Origin: Acanthacorydalis orientalis
Taxonomy: Eukaryota; Arthropoda; Insecta; Megaloptera; Corydalidae
Direction of reading: 5' to 3'
DNA: 64,000 bases
Assembly: GCA_034766995.1 (NCBI GenBank)
Contig: CM068313.1
Coordinates: 20,751,512 to 20,815,511, forward strand
Shown here: piece by piece, positions 13,193-26,970 of the stretch
Layout: the number at the start of each line of letters is the position of its first letter
Position numbering within the stretch: the stretch's first letter is position 1
Made by a program: the position numbers and the translations under genes
Notes under the pieces: generated by a model
Told to the model about the DNA's origin: nothing
Databases searched by the model: none
Seen by the model: only the letters and a program-made list of their open reading frames with translations

Positions 13193-14150
13193 CAAATGTA
13201 AAATAAAGTAATGTTATATATTAATGTATAATTTATAGAATTTTAAATAAGATGTCAAAAGTGGTATATAACAAAAAATTAAATATTTACAACTGTAATA
13301 AGAGCAAATATATTGTTTCATTCTACGTTGTAATACAATATATAATGTATTCATATAATGAAACCAAACTTTAATCAAAAATGAGTAGTTTAAGGTTTTT
13401 TTATTATTTTTATTTAAATATAATAGAAAATCAATTTTCTGTTTATATTTATTTCACAATATCTTTGTATTAATATTTAATTCTATCCTGAATCACATTT
13501 TCTTGGAAATATTATATATCAAGAATATAAAATAATTTCATATATTTTTAAATGAATTTTATGATATATAATTAAGTAATTATTGTCATATTAAAATTAT
13601 TAGTGAATTGAAAAGGCGATTTTCAAAATAATTATAATTTGTGTTCACGAAAGTGTTATTTCTTAACGTGAAATTATGTAAACATATATTTTTTGTAATA
13701 ACACAATAACAACATAATGAGAATATAGGAGAAAATGAGCTGTAAAGACTTTAGCATGTCGTTCCTTTGTTGTTATTACATCAATAAATGTTCTCTTAAT
13801 TATAAGAAGTTATAATTTTATTTCGGGGCCCAAGTTCGTAATCTAAAAATTCAATAAGCATTTAGACTGACTTCATCGCTGCTAAATAAAGTAAGTTCCA
13901 CATTCAAATATAATTAATTAGACCTATTTACAAGCATTATCTTGTAACAGGATCAACCAATTATTATTTGTAGTGGGTAATACTTACACTCTGTTTTAAT
14001 TCTGTTCTTAGCTCGTTACGAAAACTGCTCGTTATTCGTTTCACAAATAAATATATCAAAAACACGCGACACGCGGCATTTATGTAAATAAGAGATTATT
14101 AAAAAATCGGAAATAAGGAAATAACTTTAATTCAGTTGCGCGCGGATAAA
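11521..14150. other. A+T-rich stretch, no gene seen
   Basis: A (TA)n tract lies at 13152-13191. The patch at about 11770-12300 is less A+T-rich and has overlapping short open frames on both strands (11858-12106), but no family is recognisable and the frames are mutual shadows. Confidence 0.6.
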
Positions 14151-14442
14151 GCATGTCAAAAAAACTCGAAATTTCTTCTCTCATTCGATTTCGACAAAGG
14201 TTTTTTTTCACTTTAATCTGTTTTATATCCTCCTTAGTGGTGTGTTTCCGCAGTTTTCTTTTTTATATTCTCGGCTTTCCTCTTGTTTTTCATCATATAA
14301 ATGTCGACCGCGCCGTTAAACGAACAGATAAAACAGCCAAGTTATTTTCAGCTTCGTGGCGTTCGTTGCGCAGGATTAAAGTTTAGGTGAGAAACTTACT
14401 CAAAAACAACTAACGAACGTTTTCATCTTTTTTATATCTGAA

Positions 14443-14718
14443 TTGTATTTCTATCCTGTAATGGAGAAAGTTGTTGTTTCACAACTTATTATTGAATTTT
14501 GGAAACATATTGTTTGTGAAACAGGTTTTTTAAGTAAATTTTATATAAATATAGAAATTACGAAAGATTTTTTGCTTTCAAGAACCACGTCTACTGGTGA
14601 AGTTTTGTTGCAAGTAATATCGAACGAACGTGTGTCGATTTTTGAAGATCATGTTAAGGCAGATCACATATCAATTGAAACGTTTTCATTGTACAAGAAA
14701 CTGTATATACCTCTGTAA
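14443..14718 (+). other. Open frame of 91 codons, unrecognised
   Basis: The frame starts MYFYPVMEKVVVSQLIIEF and ends ETFSLYKKLYIPL. It is not built from simple repeats and its composition is more protein-like than most chance frames here. I see no motif, signal peptide or splice evidence. A shorter frame (14153-14386) lies upstream in another context. It could be a worn transposon piece or chance. Confidence 0.15.
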
Positions 14719-14719
14719 G

Positions 14720-15515
14720 CAGTTACATACTTTTGATGTGTATTTCACACTGATATTTGTTTTATGACGTCAACAAATACACATTATTTACTCATTTGCT
14801 AGCATGCCAGCTCGTCATTTTCTAGTTAATATTATTAGTGAACTTATATAGATTATATGTTGATTTTCACTTAATAATTTACGTGACTTATTGACGATAA
14901 TCATACAAGAATAACAGTTGTGTTTTATGAATAATTATTTTATTGTCGAAAAAAAAACCTCTTTAAATTTAATGATTTAATTTTCATTTAAGGACTATTT
15001 CCGATGAAAAATAATTAATATAATAAATATTGGAATTTCCATTTGAACATTATTCTATATATTTTTGTATTGTTTTGTAATAGTTTCTTAATAATCTTGA
15101 TGGTATACATTATTACTGATTAAACTTTTTTTCATATGAATTATTAAACGCAATGTACTAGTTTTAGAATGCAATATACTTATAATTTTTTAAACTTTTA
15201 CCGCGTTTAACAAATCTTGAATTAATTAACCTAATAATTTTGTCCATTTATGGAAAAACGCACACACATATTACCATTATTCAATTATGAAATAAATATA
15301 AAATGTATCTACAAAAAAAATAGTTAGTTTATATTTCTTTCATAATTGTATAATGATTTTAAAAATTAATATTTATTAAAAATAAATATTTAAATTAAAT
15401 ATTAATTTCTTTAATCTATTTTTATTGAACGTTATATTATTTTTATTATTAAAAATATAAAAATGTTAACATTTTTTAAACGAACAAGATACATACATAT
15501 ATTCATACATAGATA

Positions 15516-15561
<46 letters not shown>

Positions 15562-16555
15562 TATTATTCTACAATAACGAACATTATAAATTGAATATTG
15601 TTTGACAAAAGTAAAAAATCCTGTTATTTTACTTAAAAAAATCACTGTTATATTTGTTATCTGTGCATATTCAAAACCTTGGCGAAATGTATTTTTTTTT
15701 TGGTACTCTAATGCATATTTCTTTGAGGATGTTGTAAATAACATCGGTGTTTCTTTGATGTAAGTCGTCAATATTCGTGGGTTTTCTTACACAGAGAGAT
15801 TTTATTTTATCATACTCTAGAGCATGTCGAATAGAATCTTTCATTTGACCGCAAGTATAAGATTTTCTAAGCGAAATGCTTCCATGGAACTGACTTTGTA
15901 TGTATTTTTCAATTTGTTTACATATAATGGAATATAATTAATATGTATATATATATATATTATTTTTTTGATAGAAAAGCATTAATTTAGAAGATTGTTA
16001 AAAATACTTGAATCAATTTAAATTCATTTACAAAATATACTTAAAATATTCATAATTTCATTTAAATAGAAATAATTTCATTATTCGATATTTTAGTGAA
16101 AGAATAATTAATTTTCATTTAATTTAACGAATATGTATTATATATTAGATCAGGTTCATAAAATATCTGTATTGTAAGATTGCAATTGTAAAAAAAATAT
16201 TTATTACAAGAAAAAGTCCCCATTAACACAAAAATTGTGAAAATGTATAATATAAATAAACACATACATACACATAGCATAGATAATTTAACAGACGATA
16301 TATAAATCAGTATGTGTGTGCAGGTATTTAAGTTTGTGTTACTTAATAATTAATTATTATAATTTCAATAAAACCGTAATTTGTGAAACAAAAATAGTTA
16401 CAGATTCCTGTAAATAATATTTGTTTAATCAGCGATAAAGTGAAAGAAGTAAACATAAAACATGAATTCAGTTTGAAAGAACGAAAAGAAGTAAATCAAT
16501 ACGGTAAAAACTTATTAATCCAATTATATAAAAGTTATGATACGCCTTCATACAA
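14720..16555. other. A+T-rich stretch, no gene seen
   Basis: TA tracts at 15521-15558 and 15943-15961. Nothing else was recognised. Confidence 0.65.
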
Positions 16556-16559
16556 AACA

Positions 16560-18130
16560 AGCAAATCAACTTTTCTCGACCGCGCGTTGAAAAAAAATTC
16601 CTGCTTTAAGAAAAAAAAAAACAAAACAAAAACACGGAAATAAAAACCGAAAACAAAATATTGCTGTTTGTGACAAATGAAGCATTGGCGATGACGTGGA
16701 ATCCATAGTGACCAGAGTCATAAATATTCGGAACGTGCGAGGTGCACACGGTTATCTTAGTGCAAATGCAGAGTCGTTGCTGATAAGTTTTCGTCGTGTA
16801 GAAAATCTGACAAGAGAGTTCGCCACGAAAAGTGAATCCAGTGTCAGTTAATAAACAGAAGCGATCATCGGAGTCAACATCAACACTACCATTTCTTTTC
16901 TGCCCCACCAGCGCCTTGTTTGTTTCCTGTGGGCTCGTGTTGTCTGATGCTGAATCGTCATGTCTACCAGTTACATGTTTTTATACTTGCTATCGTTTCG
17001 ATTTTAAGACGTCTTTACTCCGATACGAACTTTTCTTCACTTTATCTCTTTGATTCGGCAAAAAAAAATAGATAAATCAACTATTTTGCATTGAACATTG
17101 AAAATAAATTCATTTATCTACATTTGATTTGGATCTAAATTTTTTCATGCAATTACCCGGTTTATATTTTATTGCCCTTAATTACTTTATTGATATAAAA
17201 ATATACATAATTATAAAATGTTACGATTTTTATTACAAAATATTCTCCAATTCAGCGTTTTTTTTAGATAATTAACCCCGTATCGAGGCGTTATAAAACA
17301 CGAAATTACGTTAATAAAAGTATGAATATATATTTTTATTAATATGTTTTTATTACGCAAGATAAATGATTTATAGTTTTGTAAAGTAATAAACAATTTT
17401 CGCGTGTAATTAAAACAATGTGAATTTATAATTAATTATTTGAATAACCTCCATTGCCGTACGCGTACTTAGTTCGCTGTGTGAAACAACAAACCGAACC
17501 GCCGGCCGGGCGTGCTTTAATAGAACGTATTCTTGCGTATCGTTTGAAATCTTGAACAGAAATAATGTAATGAAATATTTATATAAAAAAAACTCGAAAA
17601 AACGTGTTTATGTATATAAACTGTACATTATGATTTTATTAAGAAATCGACGGAACGTAACACAAATCTTTTATATATGTTCATATGTTCCTTTTTGTTA
17701 TACCTGCCTGTGTAATGTAGACAATGAATGCTACAAGATATTTGCTCCACTACGTTCATAATAACCTAACCATAAATATTAATCTTGGGGATACGTAATT
17801 CATCATCCGCCGTCATCATAACGACCTATCTCTCTTCCGTGTCCTCTTTTCCAAAAGCCACCATCAACTAGTAGCCCTGAGCCACCGTTCCTGTTCCCAT
17901 CTACTTTATACTCATCTGTGCCATTGATGCGTAATGTTATCGCTGTGTGTACGACGGGGAAACTTAAACCGTCATGATACTTTTGGTTAATGTCGGAATT
18001 AAGCGGCCCTAGTAACGAAGTGCACACTAATGTTTTAAGGTAAAAGTAGGTATCACTGGAAACTTTTAGTATTCATTACGTGTTCTGATGTTATTGTTTA
18101 TTTGACTGATGTACGTTCTCGCGAAGCATA
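16560..18130. other. CpG-dense island in an A+T desert
   Basis: CpGs are frequent from about 16570 to 18020 and densest near 17455-17545 (GTACGCGTAC, CCGCCGGCCGGGCG). Most surrounding DNA has few. Such islands often mark promoters or first exons, or recently inserted foreign sequence. Frames at 16606-16908 (minus) and 16832-17053 (plus) overlap and match nothing I know. The best coding-like frame is 17803-18027 (minus). Confidence 0.4.
17803..18027 (-). CDS. Coding-like open frame, unrecognised; possible terminal exon
   Basis: A 74-codon minus-strand frame, starting CTSLLGPLNSDINQKYHDGL and ending GHGREIGRYDDGG, with ordinary codon composition and a run of Gly/Asp near the end. An AG acceptor (acattag) sits just before the TGTGCACT start, so it may be the last exon of a gene rather than begin at its Met. 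A possible AATAAA lies about 165 bp downstream (17635-17640), though that motif is common here. I do not recognise the protein. It lies on the same strand as the dipeptidase, but nothing links the two. Confidence 0.3.
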   Translation of the reverse strand: MCTSLLGPLNSDINQKYHDGLSFPVVHTAITLRINGTDEYKVDGNRNGGSGLLVDGGFWKRGHGREIGRYDDGG

Positions 18131-18354
18131 CAGTTAAAATAATTAATTTCAATTATGATGTTGATATATTATGTGCTAGGCTTTAAACTTGTGTCAAATT
18201 AATGTGGAAACGTTTTTATAATTAATGATTCGAAGTGAAACTTAGAGTAGTTTTACAAACGTTAATAAATAACACAACAAAAATGTGAAATTGCGTATAA
18301 TTTTTCATCGAATTCAATATTTCTTATACAATAAAATATTTATCGACCTTCCTT

Positions 18355-18370
18355 TATATATATATATATA

Positions 18371-18417
<47 letters not shown>
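18355..18417. repeat. (TA)n microsatellite
   Basis: TA tract with one TTTC interruption near 18373. It lies in the A+T-rich stretch 18140-19205, which holds no gene I can see. Confidence 0.95.
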
Positions 18418-18419
<2 letters not shown>

Positions 18420-19207
18420 TAAATTTAAAAGTTTATATAGATTTTTTCAAGTAAAAACATTTTTAATATGAATATACATTAAATATTGAAAAGCATTATT
18501 CAAATATAAAGACTTTTTCAGGAAATTATATAAAAACATGTTTACAAAACTCACATTATGTTTGCAATTTTTCATATAAAATGATGAATTAATTTATTAA
18601 TATTATTTTATATTACTAACATTTATTACGCATACACTACTTTAAAAAATTTGTAATTTACTTTTCTGGTCTTATAAATTAATGGTCTTTTTCTATTTAA
18701 AGCAGGAAAATTTTTATTTTAAAAGGAAAATTTAAATTTTTACAATCTTCTTAAAAAGAATTCTATTTCACAACTACAATTTAATAAATAACGCCCACAT
18801 TAGTCTAATTAAAGTATTACAACAATAAAATCAATTTTAATATGCCATTCAATTTATAAATCACCACTTAATTTTTAACATGGATTTCTATATTGATTAC
18901 TTTTATTTTAAAAAGAATTATTCAAATTTTAATTTTAATGTAAAATAATATTATTTTTAAAAGATATTAAGCTATCTTTCAATAGACACAATTGAAACAC
19001 GCCTTATAAAATAAGATTATTAGGTTAAATCTGAGAATAATATAGGATTAATGTCCCGACATTTGTGTAAAACCGACTTTATCATGAGAAATCACAATAT
19101 ATTCAAAGTTTTTCATTTTCATTTTAACACATGTTTTACTACTCAGCCAAATTTTAAATCAAAATTAACTGTTTTTTTCTACTTGTTAGAGCTATATTCA
19201 ATAAATA

Positions 19208-19732
19208 TTAGGTTTATAGAAAAATAATTGCGGTTAATGGTTTTCAAATTCGTTTAAATCTTCATAAAATAGCTGTTTTAAGTGATCTAGAACTGTTCAA
19301 GCTCTCGAATTGTTATGCGTGGTTTTGATTCAACTAACGTCTTCAGTTGGTCGTTATGAACTGAAGAAGGACGCTTGCGACCTTCTTCATCTTCAAGGCT
19401 CTCGTGCCCAAAACGAAATTTTTGGAACCACCATTGCATCGTACGTTCCTTAACAATACCACCATTAAAAGCATCGTTTAGTTTACGAGCAGTTTCTGCT
19501 ACTTTACCATCCGTTTTGAACTCGTACAAAATGTTGTCTATTATTTGCTTCTTTTCTTTCTTTAATTCAACAGCTCAATTTTAAGTAAAATTACTGATAA
19601 AACCAAAGTCGATGTTACCAAAATGCATACCGAAAAATGCATGTTACAATGATATTAATATGAACACGATGAAATGATACTTTCATTAAAAAAAATAAGA
19701 TTAGAATTTAAGAAACAAAAACCGCAATTATA
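19208..19732 (-). mobile_element. Deleted mariner, copy 2 (5' end truncated)
   Basis: The 3' inverted repeat (TTAGGTTTATAGAAAAATAA) starts after a TA at 19206-19207. The opposite end stops inside the repeat (AAAACCGCAATTATAAAACG), so it lacks the last bases and its TA copy. A minus-strand frame (19287-19529) reads YEFKTDGKVAETARKLNDAF, then KERTMQWWFQKFRFGHESLE, then EGRKRPSSVHNDQLK and PRITIRELEQF. This is both DNA-binding domains apart from a small deletion before DHLKQL. The catalytic half is missing, as in the other copies. Confidence 0.85.
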
Positions 19733-19734
19733 AA

Positions 19735-21052
19735 ACGTCTATAACTGAATATCTTCATGAATACTCTAAAATGTTAATGTAAAATATTATAAAAATATAG
19801 AATGATAAATTATTTTAAAAATAAAATAATCAAATAATGTCTGTAGAATTAAACATAATTATTTCTTGTAGTATAAGTAATATCTTATTCAAAAAATGTG
19901 TGTTTCAGTATGGAATTTTGTATATATTTTTACAATCAACAATATCTTTATATTGGTCATAAAAGTATAAAATGTAGAATTAAAGTCAATAATTGCTGTT
20001 AGATTTAATTTAGCTTTACATTAAGTTTTATTTTTATGAAAGAATACATTTATGATTAAAATGTTTGCATTAGAACAAAATAAAATCATTACAAATATAT
20101 TTTTAACATTTTTAGATAACGATTTTAAGATTTTGTACATTTTAATGATCACTTTTTTAACAATGAACTATCTATATAATGACATAGAAATTATGTTCCC
20201 AATTGTAATATATATATATATATATATAAATACATTTATATATATATATGTAAATGCATGTAAATTTTCTTTTTGAAATTATAATACGAACAAATTCTTA
20301 TTCATTACAAATACTACAAAAAAACAAATATTGATCGTAGCATCAATGTCGAAGCAAATCGTAGTGATCACGTACAAAAGTGGTTCAAAGAACAACATAG
20401 AAATTTGCTGTACAAACAAGATTCAACGGTTAAGAAAATAATGTTTGATCTTTCTTCTAAAATTAGATAATAATAGTGTCAATAACTATTATTTAATCTT
20501 AAAATATTATTTTGATTTTGATCATATTATATTTATTTTAATTGACGATTAATAACTATAAAACTTTTCACAATTTCATTAAAAATTTATGTAAGGACAA
20601 ATTTATTTATTGTTAATAAAAGGTTCAATTTTTATTAATATAAAAGGTAAGTTTCTATTTTAAAATCTTTGAAATGCAACTATTTGTAAATTTTTATAAA
20701 TATCTTATTTGTAATAGTTAACTGTTATAATCCAGTTTCGTAAATTTTGATCAAATTATTTAGTTAAAAGTTCTTATTAAAATATTCAATTTTTCAATAA
20801 ATATATTTTATATCGAAAAAATATTCATTAGTAACAAAAACTTTGATTTGTTTAAATATATTAAGTATTTAATATATAAATATATTAGTATTTGTAATTA
20901 TTTAATAAAAAATAGTTAAATTAATAAAATATTCATTACCAATAGAAGATATTATCAATTATTTGAAATATGTTCATAATAAACTTACACACATATAATT
21001 TTGAAATTTGAATTCAGTTAAATTTATAAATAAATGAGCACTAGCCTTCCTC

Positions 21053-21110
<58 letters not shown>

Positions 21111-21796
21111 AAGGAGCATGAGATGACAAGTCATAAAATAGGAATATAATATGAAAAAGATAAATGAAGAAATTATTTTATGAAGAAAGGTAAGATGAAA
21201 TGATATCGTTATAATGTTTATGTTGCATACAGTATTTGTTTCACGGGCCATTTCATTCCTATTATTAGGGTTTCTAAAGAAATATCTTACTTTCAGCCGG
21301 TTTCATCACAATAAAGTATAAAATTTTGCATTAAACGCATGTACTGTGACCTTTATAATATCATTCAAATTTATTTGTTATAATGTGTTTCATTCGTTTT
21401 GTAAATTTCTTATATAAACAATGTGGCAGTAAGAATTAGCTGTGCAATTTTAATATCAAATAATTATACATTTTCATAAAATATAAATAAATAATTTTCA
21501 TTTTCCTTATAATATATAAAAAATAAACTTAATAAGTTGAAATATTTTTAATACGGTTTGTTTTCCTTTAGGTGTATACAGAATTAAATTTCAATATACA
21601 AGTTCTTGAATTAATGTTGTTGTTTTAGTATACGAAATGAGACAATTAGGGCAAAACTAAGTCATAAAATTCAATCTCATGAATAGTACTATGCATGTTA
21701 GAAATTAATTAGAATCATAATAATATTATATCCTCATTAACTTGCTCTGGCCAAGTATGATAAGTAAATCTGTTCTTCTTCTGAGAAGGAAATTTT

Positions 21797-21859
<63 letters not shown>

Positions 21860-21936
21860 TAAATATAAAGTTACACTTATTTTTATAAAAAAATGATTAC
21901 ACAATATGTTACAATAATTATTTTCCAATACGTATG

Positions 21937-21988
<52 letters not shown>

Positions 21989-22205
21989 CATATATATTTT
22001 AACATGCAATAAAAATTGTTACAATTGTTACATTTTATATAAATCTTTATTAATAATATTACATTATATTTCTTTCTCATCGCTTTTATTTTACATATTT
22101 ATGAAATTTAAAAGGAATATTGCTTAATTTTTTTTTAAGTTTTAAAACAAAATATTTTTTCTCTATATAAAATATAATAATTAATTAGTAATGGTTTTTT
22201 TATTT

Positions 22206-22256
<51 letters not shown>

Positions 22257-22416
22257 GATAAATTTGAGATTGAATTAAAAGTTTGAATATCACATAAAAG
22301 ATTACAATGAATTTGGGAGACTAAGAGAATTTATATGGAATATCTTCAAAGTTACCATAAAGTTTTAAATAAAAGAGTATGGCTGCTGAATGTAATTTCT
22401 TTTTTGTTTGCATTTT

Positions 22417-22477
<61 letters not shown>

Positions 22478-22620
22478 GACAAAAGTTAGCTAAAAGAAAG
22501 TAGAAATTCGTGTATTATTTGAAATATTTATATATTAAATTCATTTAATTGCTTCAGTACTAAGTAGTTTATTAAACAATCAAATTCACTTTTAGAGATA
22601 TAAATCTTTGACCTGTTATC

Positions 22621-22703
<83 letters not shown>

Positions 22704-23014
22704 AACGAACGTAGGTGTATGTATATATATAAGTAAATTTCGAATATACATAAAATAAATGTAATTTAAATGAATAAAAAAACAATAGTCTACCGTTTTA
22801 AAGTGTGAGGTAAAAGCGTTATAATGTTGAATATACAAACATCATATAACATTTTTATATAATTAAACATGTACAAACATTTTGTATAGCGATTAAAAAT
22901 ATTATTTAATTAGTTTTTCTCGTTACATTTATATCAATTAGCATATATATTTACAAAAAATAAAGTTTTATTATAAAAAATTTGTACGAAGCGTTATTTA
23001 TTTTTTGTTAATAA
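19735..23014. other. A+T-rich stretch dense in (TA)n tracts, no gene seen
   Basis: TA tracts at 20209-20228, 20237-20250, 21057-21107, 21800-21855, 21940-21984, 22208-22257, 22422-22474 and 22624-22703. This is the densest run of long TA arrays in the window. The open frames across them are repeat translations. Confidence 0.7.
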
Positions 23015-23016
23015 TA

Positions 23017-23542
23017 TTAGGTTGGTAGGATAATAAATGAGTTTTTTTTCTGAGTACTAACCATAATTGTTTTCAATAAAAATATCCTTTTATCATATTC
23101 ATGGTAATGTAATTTAAAGCATTTTTTGTACTGTATTTTGATAACATCGACTTTGGTTTTATTATTAATTTTGCTTCAAATTGTGTTATTGAATTAAAGA
23201 TGGAAAAGAAGCAAATAAGAGCATTTTTTTTGGTATGAGTTCAAAACGGGTAGTAAAATAGCAGAAACGGCTCGTAAACTAAACGATGCTTTCGGCGTGG
23301 GTACTGTTAAGGAATGTACGGTGCAATGATGGTTCCAAAAAATTCGGACGAGAGCCTTGAAGATGAAGAAAATCGCAGGCGTCCTTCTTCAGTTCATAAC
23401 GACCAATTGAAGGCGTTAGTTAAATCAGAACCATACACAACAATTCAAAAGTTAGACGTTATTCATCCAACAGTTCTTAACTATAAATGTAAGAATTTAT
23501 ATTTGAAGCTCATAAACCACAATTATTTTTCTACCAACATAA
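23017..23542 (+). mobile_element. Deleted mariner, copy 3 (526 bp, complete ends)
   Basis: The ends are TTAGGTTGGTAGGATAATAA and the inverse of TTCTACCAACATAA, flanked by TA (23015-23016 and 23543-23544). This is the only plus-strand copy. After MEKKQIRAFF an extra G shifts the frame (YEFKTGSKIAETARKLNDAF resumes). A Trp codon of the WWF motif is TGA. Then DESLEDEENRRRPSSVHNDQ, LKALVKSEPYTTIQKL and HPTVLN can be read, followed at once by the 3' end. It shares the internal deletion of the other copies. Confidence 0.87.
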
Positions 23543-23639
23543 TAATTGTTAGTAAAAATAAAGATTGTTGTCTATAAAAGAGCATAAGGTAGAATAATGA
23601 ACATACATACGTGGATCGTTTGATAAGTATGGTAAAAAA

Positions 23640-24225
23640 GCAAGTTAAACACAGTTATTTTCTTGGAAAAAAATGATTTATTTCTCAACATAGTCTCTAT
23701 TGAGGACTATACACTTGATCTAGTGACTCTGCAAAATATGCATTGACGGCGGCGATGACATTATCATTTGACGAGTATTTCTCACCACCGAGCCTAATTT
23801 TCAAGTTGTGGAAGAGAAAAAAGTCGTACGGGGTCAAATCCAGAGAATAGGATGAAGAAATGAATGAGGAATCAATTCGAAGCCTAATTCATGTAATTTT
23901 TCCATAGCGACGATCAATTTGTGGTCTTGGCTCGTTGTCCTGGTGAAGGAGCACTTTTTTGTGCGCCAATCTTGGCCGTTTTTGTTTCAGATCTTCTTTC
24001 AAACGGCCTAATAATGTTGCATAATAGGCGCTTGTTATCATTTTTCTCATCGTAAGTAGTCGATAAGGATGATTTCTTGGGAATCTCAAAAACACTATAG
24101 CCATTACTTTTGCCCTCTTGGCGCACTTTCACCAATTGTCTACTGCTTTAATTGCGGCTTCAACTCAGGTGTATAGGATAGTGTAGTGGATCCATGTTTC
24201 ATCCAAGGTGACTAATCGACCCAAA
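23640..24225 (-). pseudogene. Mariner transposase, catalytic half (second lineage), decayed
   Basis: Minus-strand remains of a mariner transposase catalytic domain with several frameshifts. Readable blocks in order: LVTLDETWIHY (first Asp codon 24201-24203), TPELKPQLKQ, YYATLLGRLKEDLKQKRPRL, AHKKVLLHQDN (second Asp 23937-23939), ELGFELIPHS, SLDLTPYDFFLFHNLKIRLG (third Asp 23823-23825), and SSNDNVIAAVNAYFAESLDQ. All three catalytic Asp residues are still present. The DNA-binding half is missing; upstream sequence (24226-24410) does not match it. The element lies about 100 bp from mariner copy 3 but is a different lineage. It is inactive. Confidence 0.85.
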
Positions 24226-24410
24226 AAGCCTGCTTGTTTTTCTCAATTTCTTCGGAAACTACTACAATGCTCGCTTCAAACATCTGTAGAACGTGAACAA
24301 TGCGTAGCTTCTGGCTGAAATTTCGCCTATCGATAGCCGTGACGTTACAAATGAATGGCAACGCCACATCATAGAAATTTACCAAACTTGTCAAAGGAGC
24401 CTTGTATGTT

Positions 24411-24871
24411 ATATCAAATCTATATCTTTACTAATTTTTTCATCTCGGCAATAATTAATTTCTCATTCAGTACTGAAAACCAACTAGCTTTTATATTGTA
24501 TTATTTCATACGACAAATTTTCAATTTTATTCAAAATGAAATCACTATGATTATTTTATAATTTAGAATTAAAAGCAAATTTTCTAATTAAAAAATATAC
24601 AATGAGCATATTAAGTGCATTTTACGATTTTTTGAAGTTTAAAATCTTTCTTACTGATTATTATAATGCTCAATAGTAAAAATGTTATTACTTTTTAATA
24701 AATAATGATATAAATGAGTTCCATTATAAAACGTTTGAAAAATACATAAAATACTAATATTCATTCTTATAGTGTTATTAAATTAAATAAAATTTCCATT
24801 TAATTCAAAATGATATTTTTGTATATTTAAGGAAATACATCTACGAAATATATGTTTTATTTATTATGGTG

Positions 24872-24920
<49 letters not shown>

Positions 24921-26935
24921 AAAGTAAATTATAATATAAACAGATTTTTTAAAAAAGGTTTATTTCAATCTACATTTGTTATTTTCTAGCATAATCTTAA
25001 CCGAATGTACTTTGTCCAGTGTTCTGGATACATATACATGAAGTAAAATAAATATCCCCTTTTAAAAAGTCGATGATAGGACAGAAAGAAAAACGTTTGT
25101 TACTAAAATTATAACTGTACAAAAAATTTAAAAAAAGTATATAAATTTTAAAGAAAATAATGAACTATGAAACTGTGAAGAGATTATTTTCTTAATAATT
25201 TTTTTTAATAATACTTTTTTGTTATTCAAATATGTTTGGAATTAGTATTCTGTACAGTTATTTTTAATGTAATGTAGATATGACGAGTGAAATTGTCGTG
25301 ATTATTATTTAATCAAAAAATATTTAATGAAATAAAAAAATATGCACATAAAATGTAGAAGAGAATAAAATATTAAAAATGAGAAAATTTAAATAAACTA
25401 ATAATTATTATGAAATAACCATGTAGCGTCGCGTTTCGTTTTATTTTATTGTGTTTTATATAAATGACGTCAGTCCAACAAATCCTTAAGTTCATTACTG
25501 AAAATTTTACGAGCGTGGCGAATATTCTGCTAACATCAATTTTATCCCCTAAAGGAACACTGTCACTCTTTTATCAAGTATGTATGATATCATATTTTCC
25601 GGTACCTTAACCCACATAAAATATTTTTGATGTTATATATCCTGAATTTTAACTGTTTTATTAGACTAATTTATTATTTTTTAGTATTATTATGTTTAAT
25701 TGCGGTCCTCATCATTTTGAAATTTAATTCATTTTTGTAATTTTTTTCAGTATATCACATTTAGATACAACCTTTATGTATGGAACATTTTTTTTATTTA
25801 AATACTACATACACAAATAAAGGCTGTAATTTGTTATAAAATTCACTTTGAATTTTATAATGATAATTTAATTTAATAGGCCAGAGATAAATTAATGGTT
25901 AAGTATAAGTTATTATTTATATATTTTACTGCATTTTATATTCTTATAGTATATTTAGAACTATATATTTAAATTTGATTGAAGTATTTGTCTACATTTT
26001 TTTATAAACAGATCGTTGATTTAGAAAGTTTAGAGGACTATTTTTTTAAATTAAATTGTTTCGTTTCTAGAACTTTTTGTAGTTTAGAAGGAAAGTTTTT
26101 GTATGTCTTTTTTGTTTGAGATGTAGAAGTTTTCCTGAAAAGAATGAAGTTTTACAAGGAACATTTTACAAAAAAACACACTCATGAGTATTCAGTCTGA
26201 TCTGTGGTTCAAACAATCAGATACGTAGTTTTATTCTTTGTTTAGATAGTATTTATTTATTAACTCTTTATCTAAAAAAAACTGATTTTTTTTATTTTTC
26301 ATAAACAATTAAAACTTGAAATTAGTGTTAAAAATTATTATTTTGCGAAATAAAAAACAATTAATTCATTTAAATCGTTTGTATTAAATTGTCATAAAAA
26401 TTACAATAATGTATTTGTTTTCTATTAATATTTCTCATTGTTTTCAAAAACACAAAAAAAATCAATGTTTACAATATGACTATAATTAAATAAAATATTT
26501 TAATTTGTAAATCAATTTTAACTTTTCAAAAAATTGAACCAATTACTATAATTATATTATAATTTTCAAATATATTTTGATTTAGTATATGAGTGTGATT
26601 AGTAATAAATAAAAGTATATTTGTTAATTAATATTTTTTGATAATACTATTCAATTTGAACATGTAGTAAACATGTATTTATTTATAATAAATTATTATT
26701 ACTTGATAATATAATGAAATATTTTCAATTAATTATTAATTGACAATTAACTGCTTAAAATCAATGCAAATTATTTTATTATTATAAAAAAATATTTATT
26801 AAACAAATTTTAAAAATTAATAATGGACAGTTCATAGTTTTAAATTTACTTTAGAATGTTTGTTGTTTATAAATATATATTAATTACATTTTTTATATTA
26901 AAGTGTTATCAGTAATGCTTTATATTCCCTCTCTT

Positions 26936-26970
<35 letters not shown>

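Noticed and set aside
17803..18027. C-terminal exon of the dipeptidase
   Set aside because: Same strand and acceptor-like start, but the sequence does not resemble any dipeptidase C-terminus, and the exons that should lie between were not found.
19375..19584. Plus-strand open frame of 69 codons
   Set aside because: Antisense shadow of the mariner copy 2 transposase remnant.
24212..24394. Minus-strand open frame of 60 codons just upstream of the catalytic mariner fragment
   Set aside because: Only its end overlaps transposase sequence in another frame; the rest does not match mariner DNA-binding domains or anything I know.
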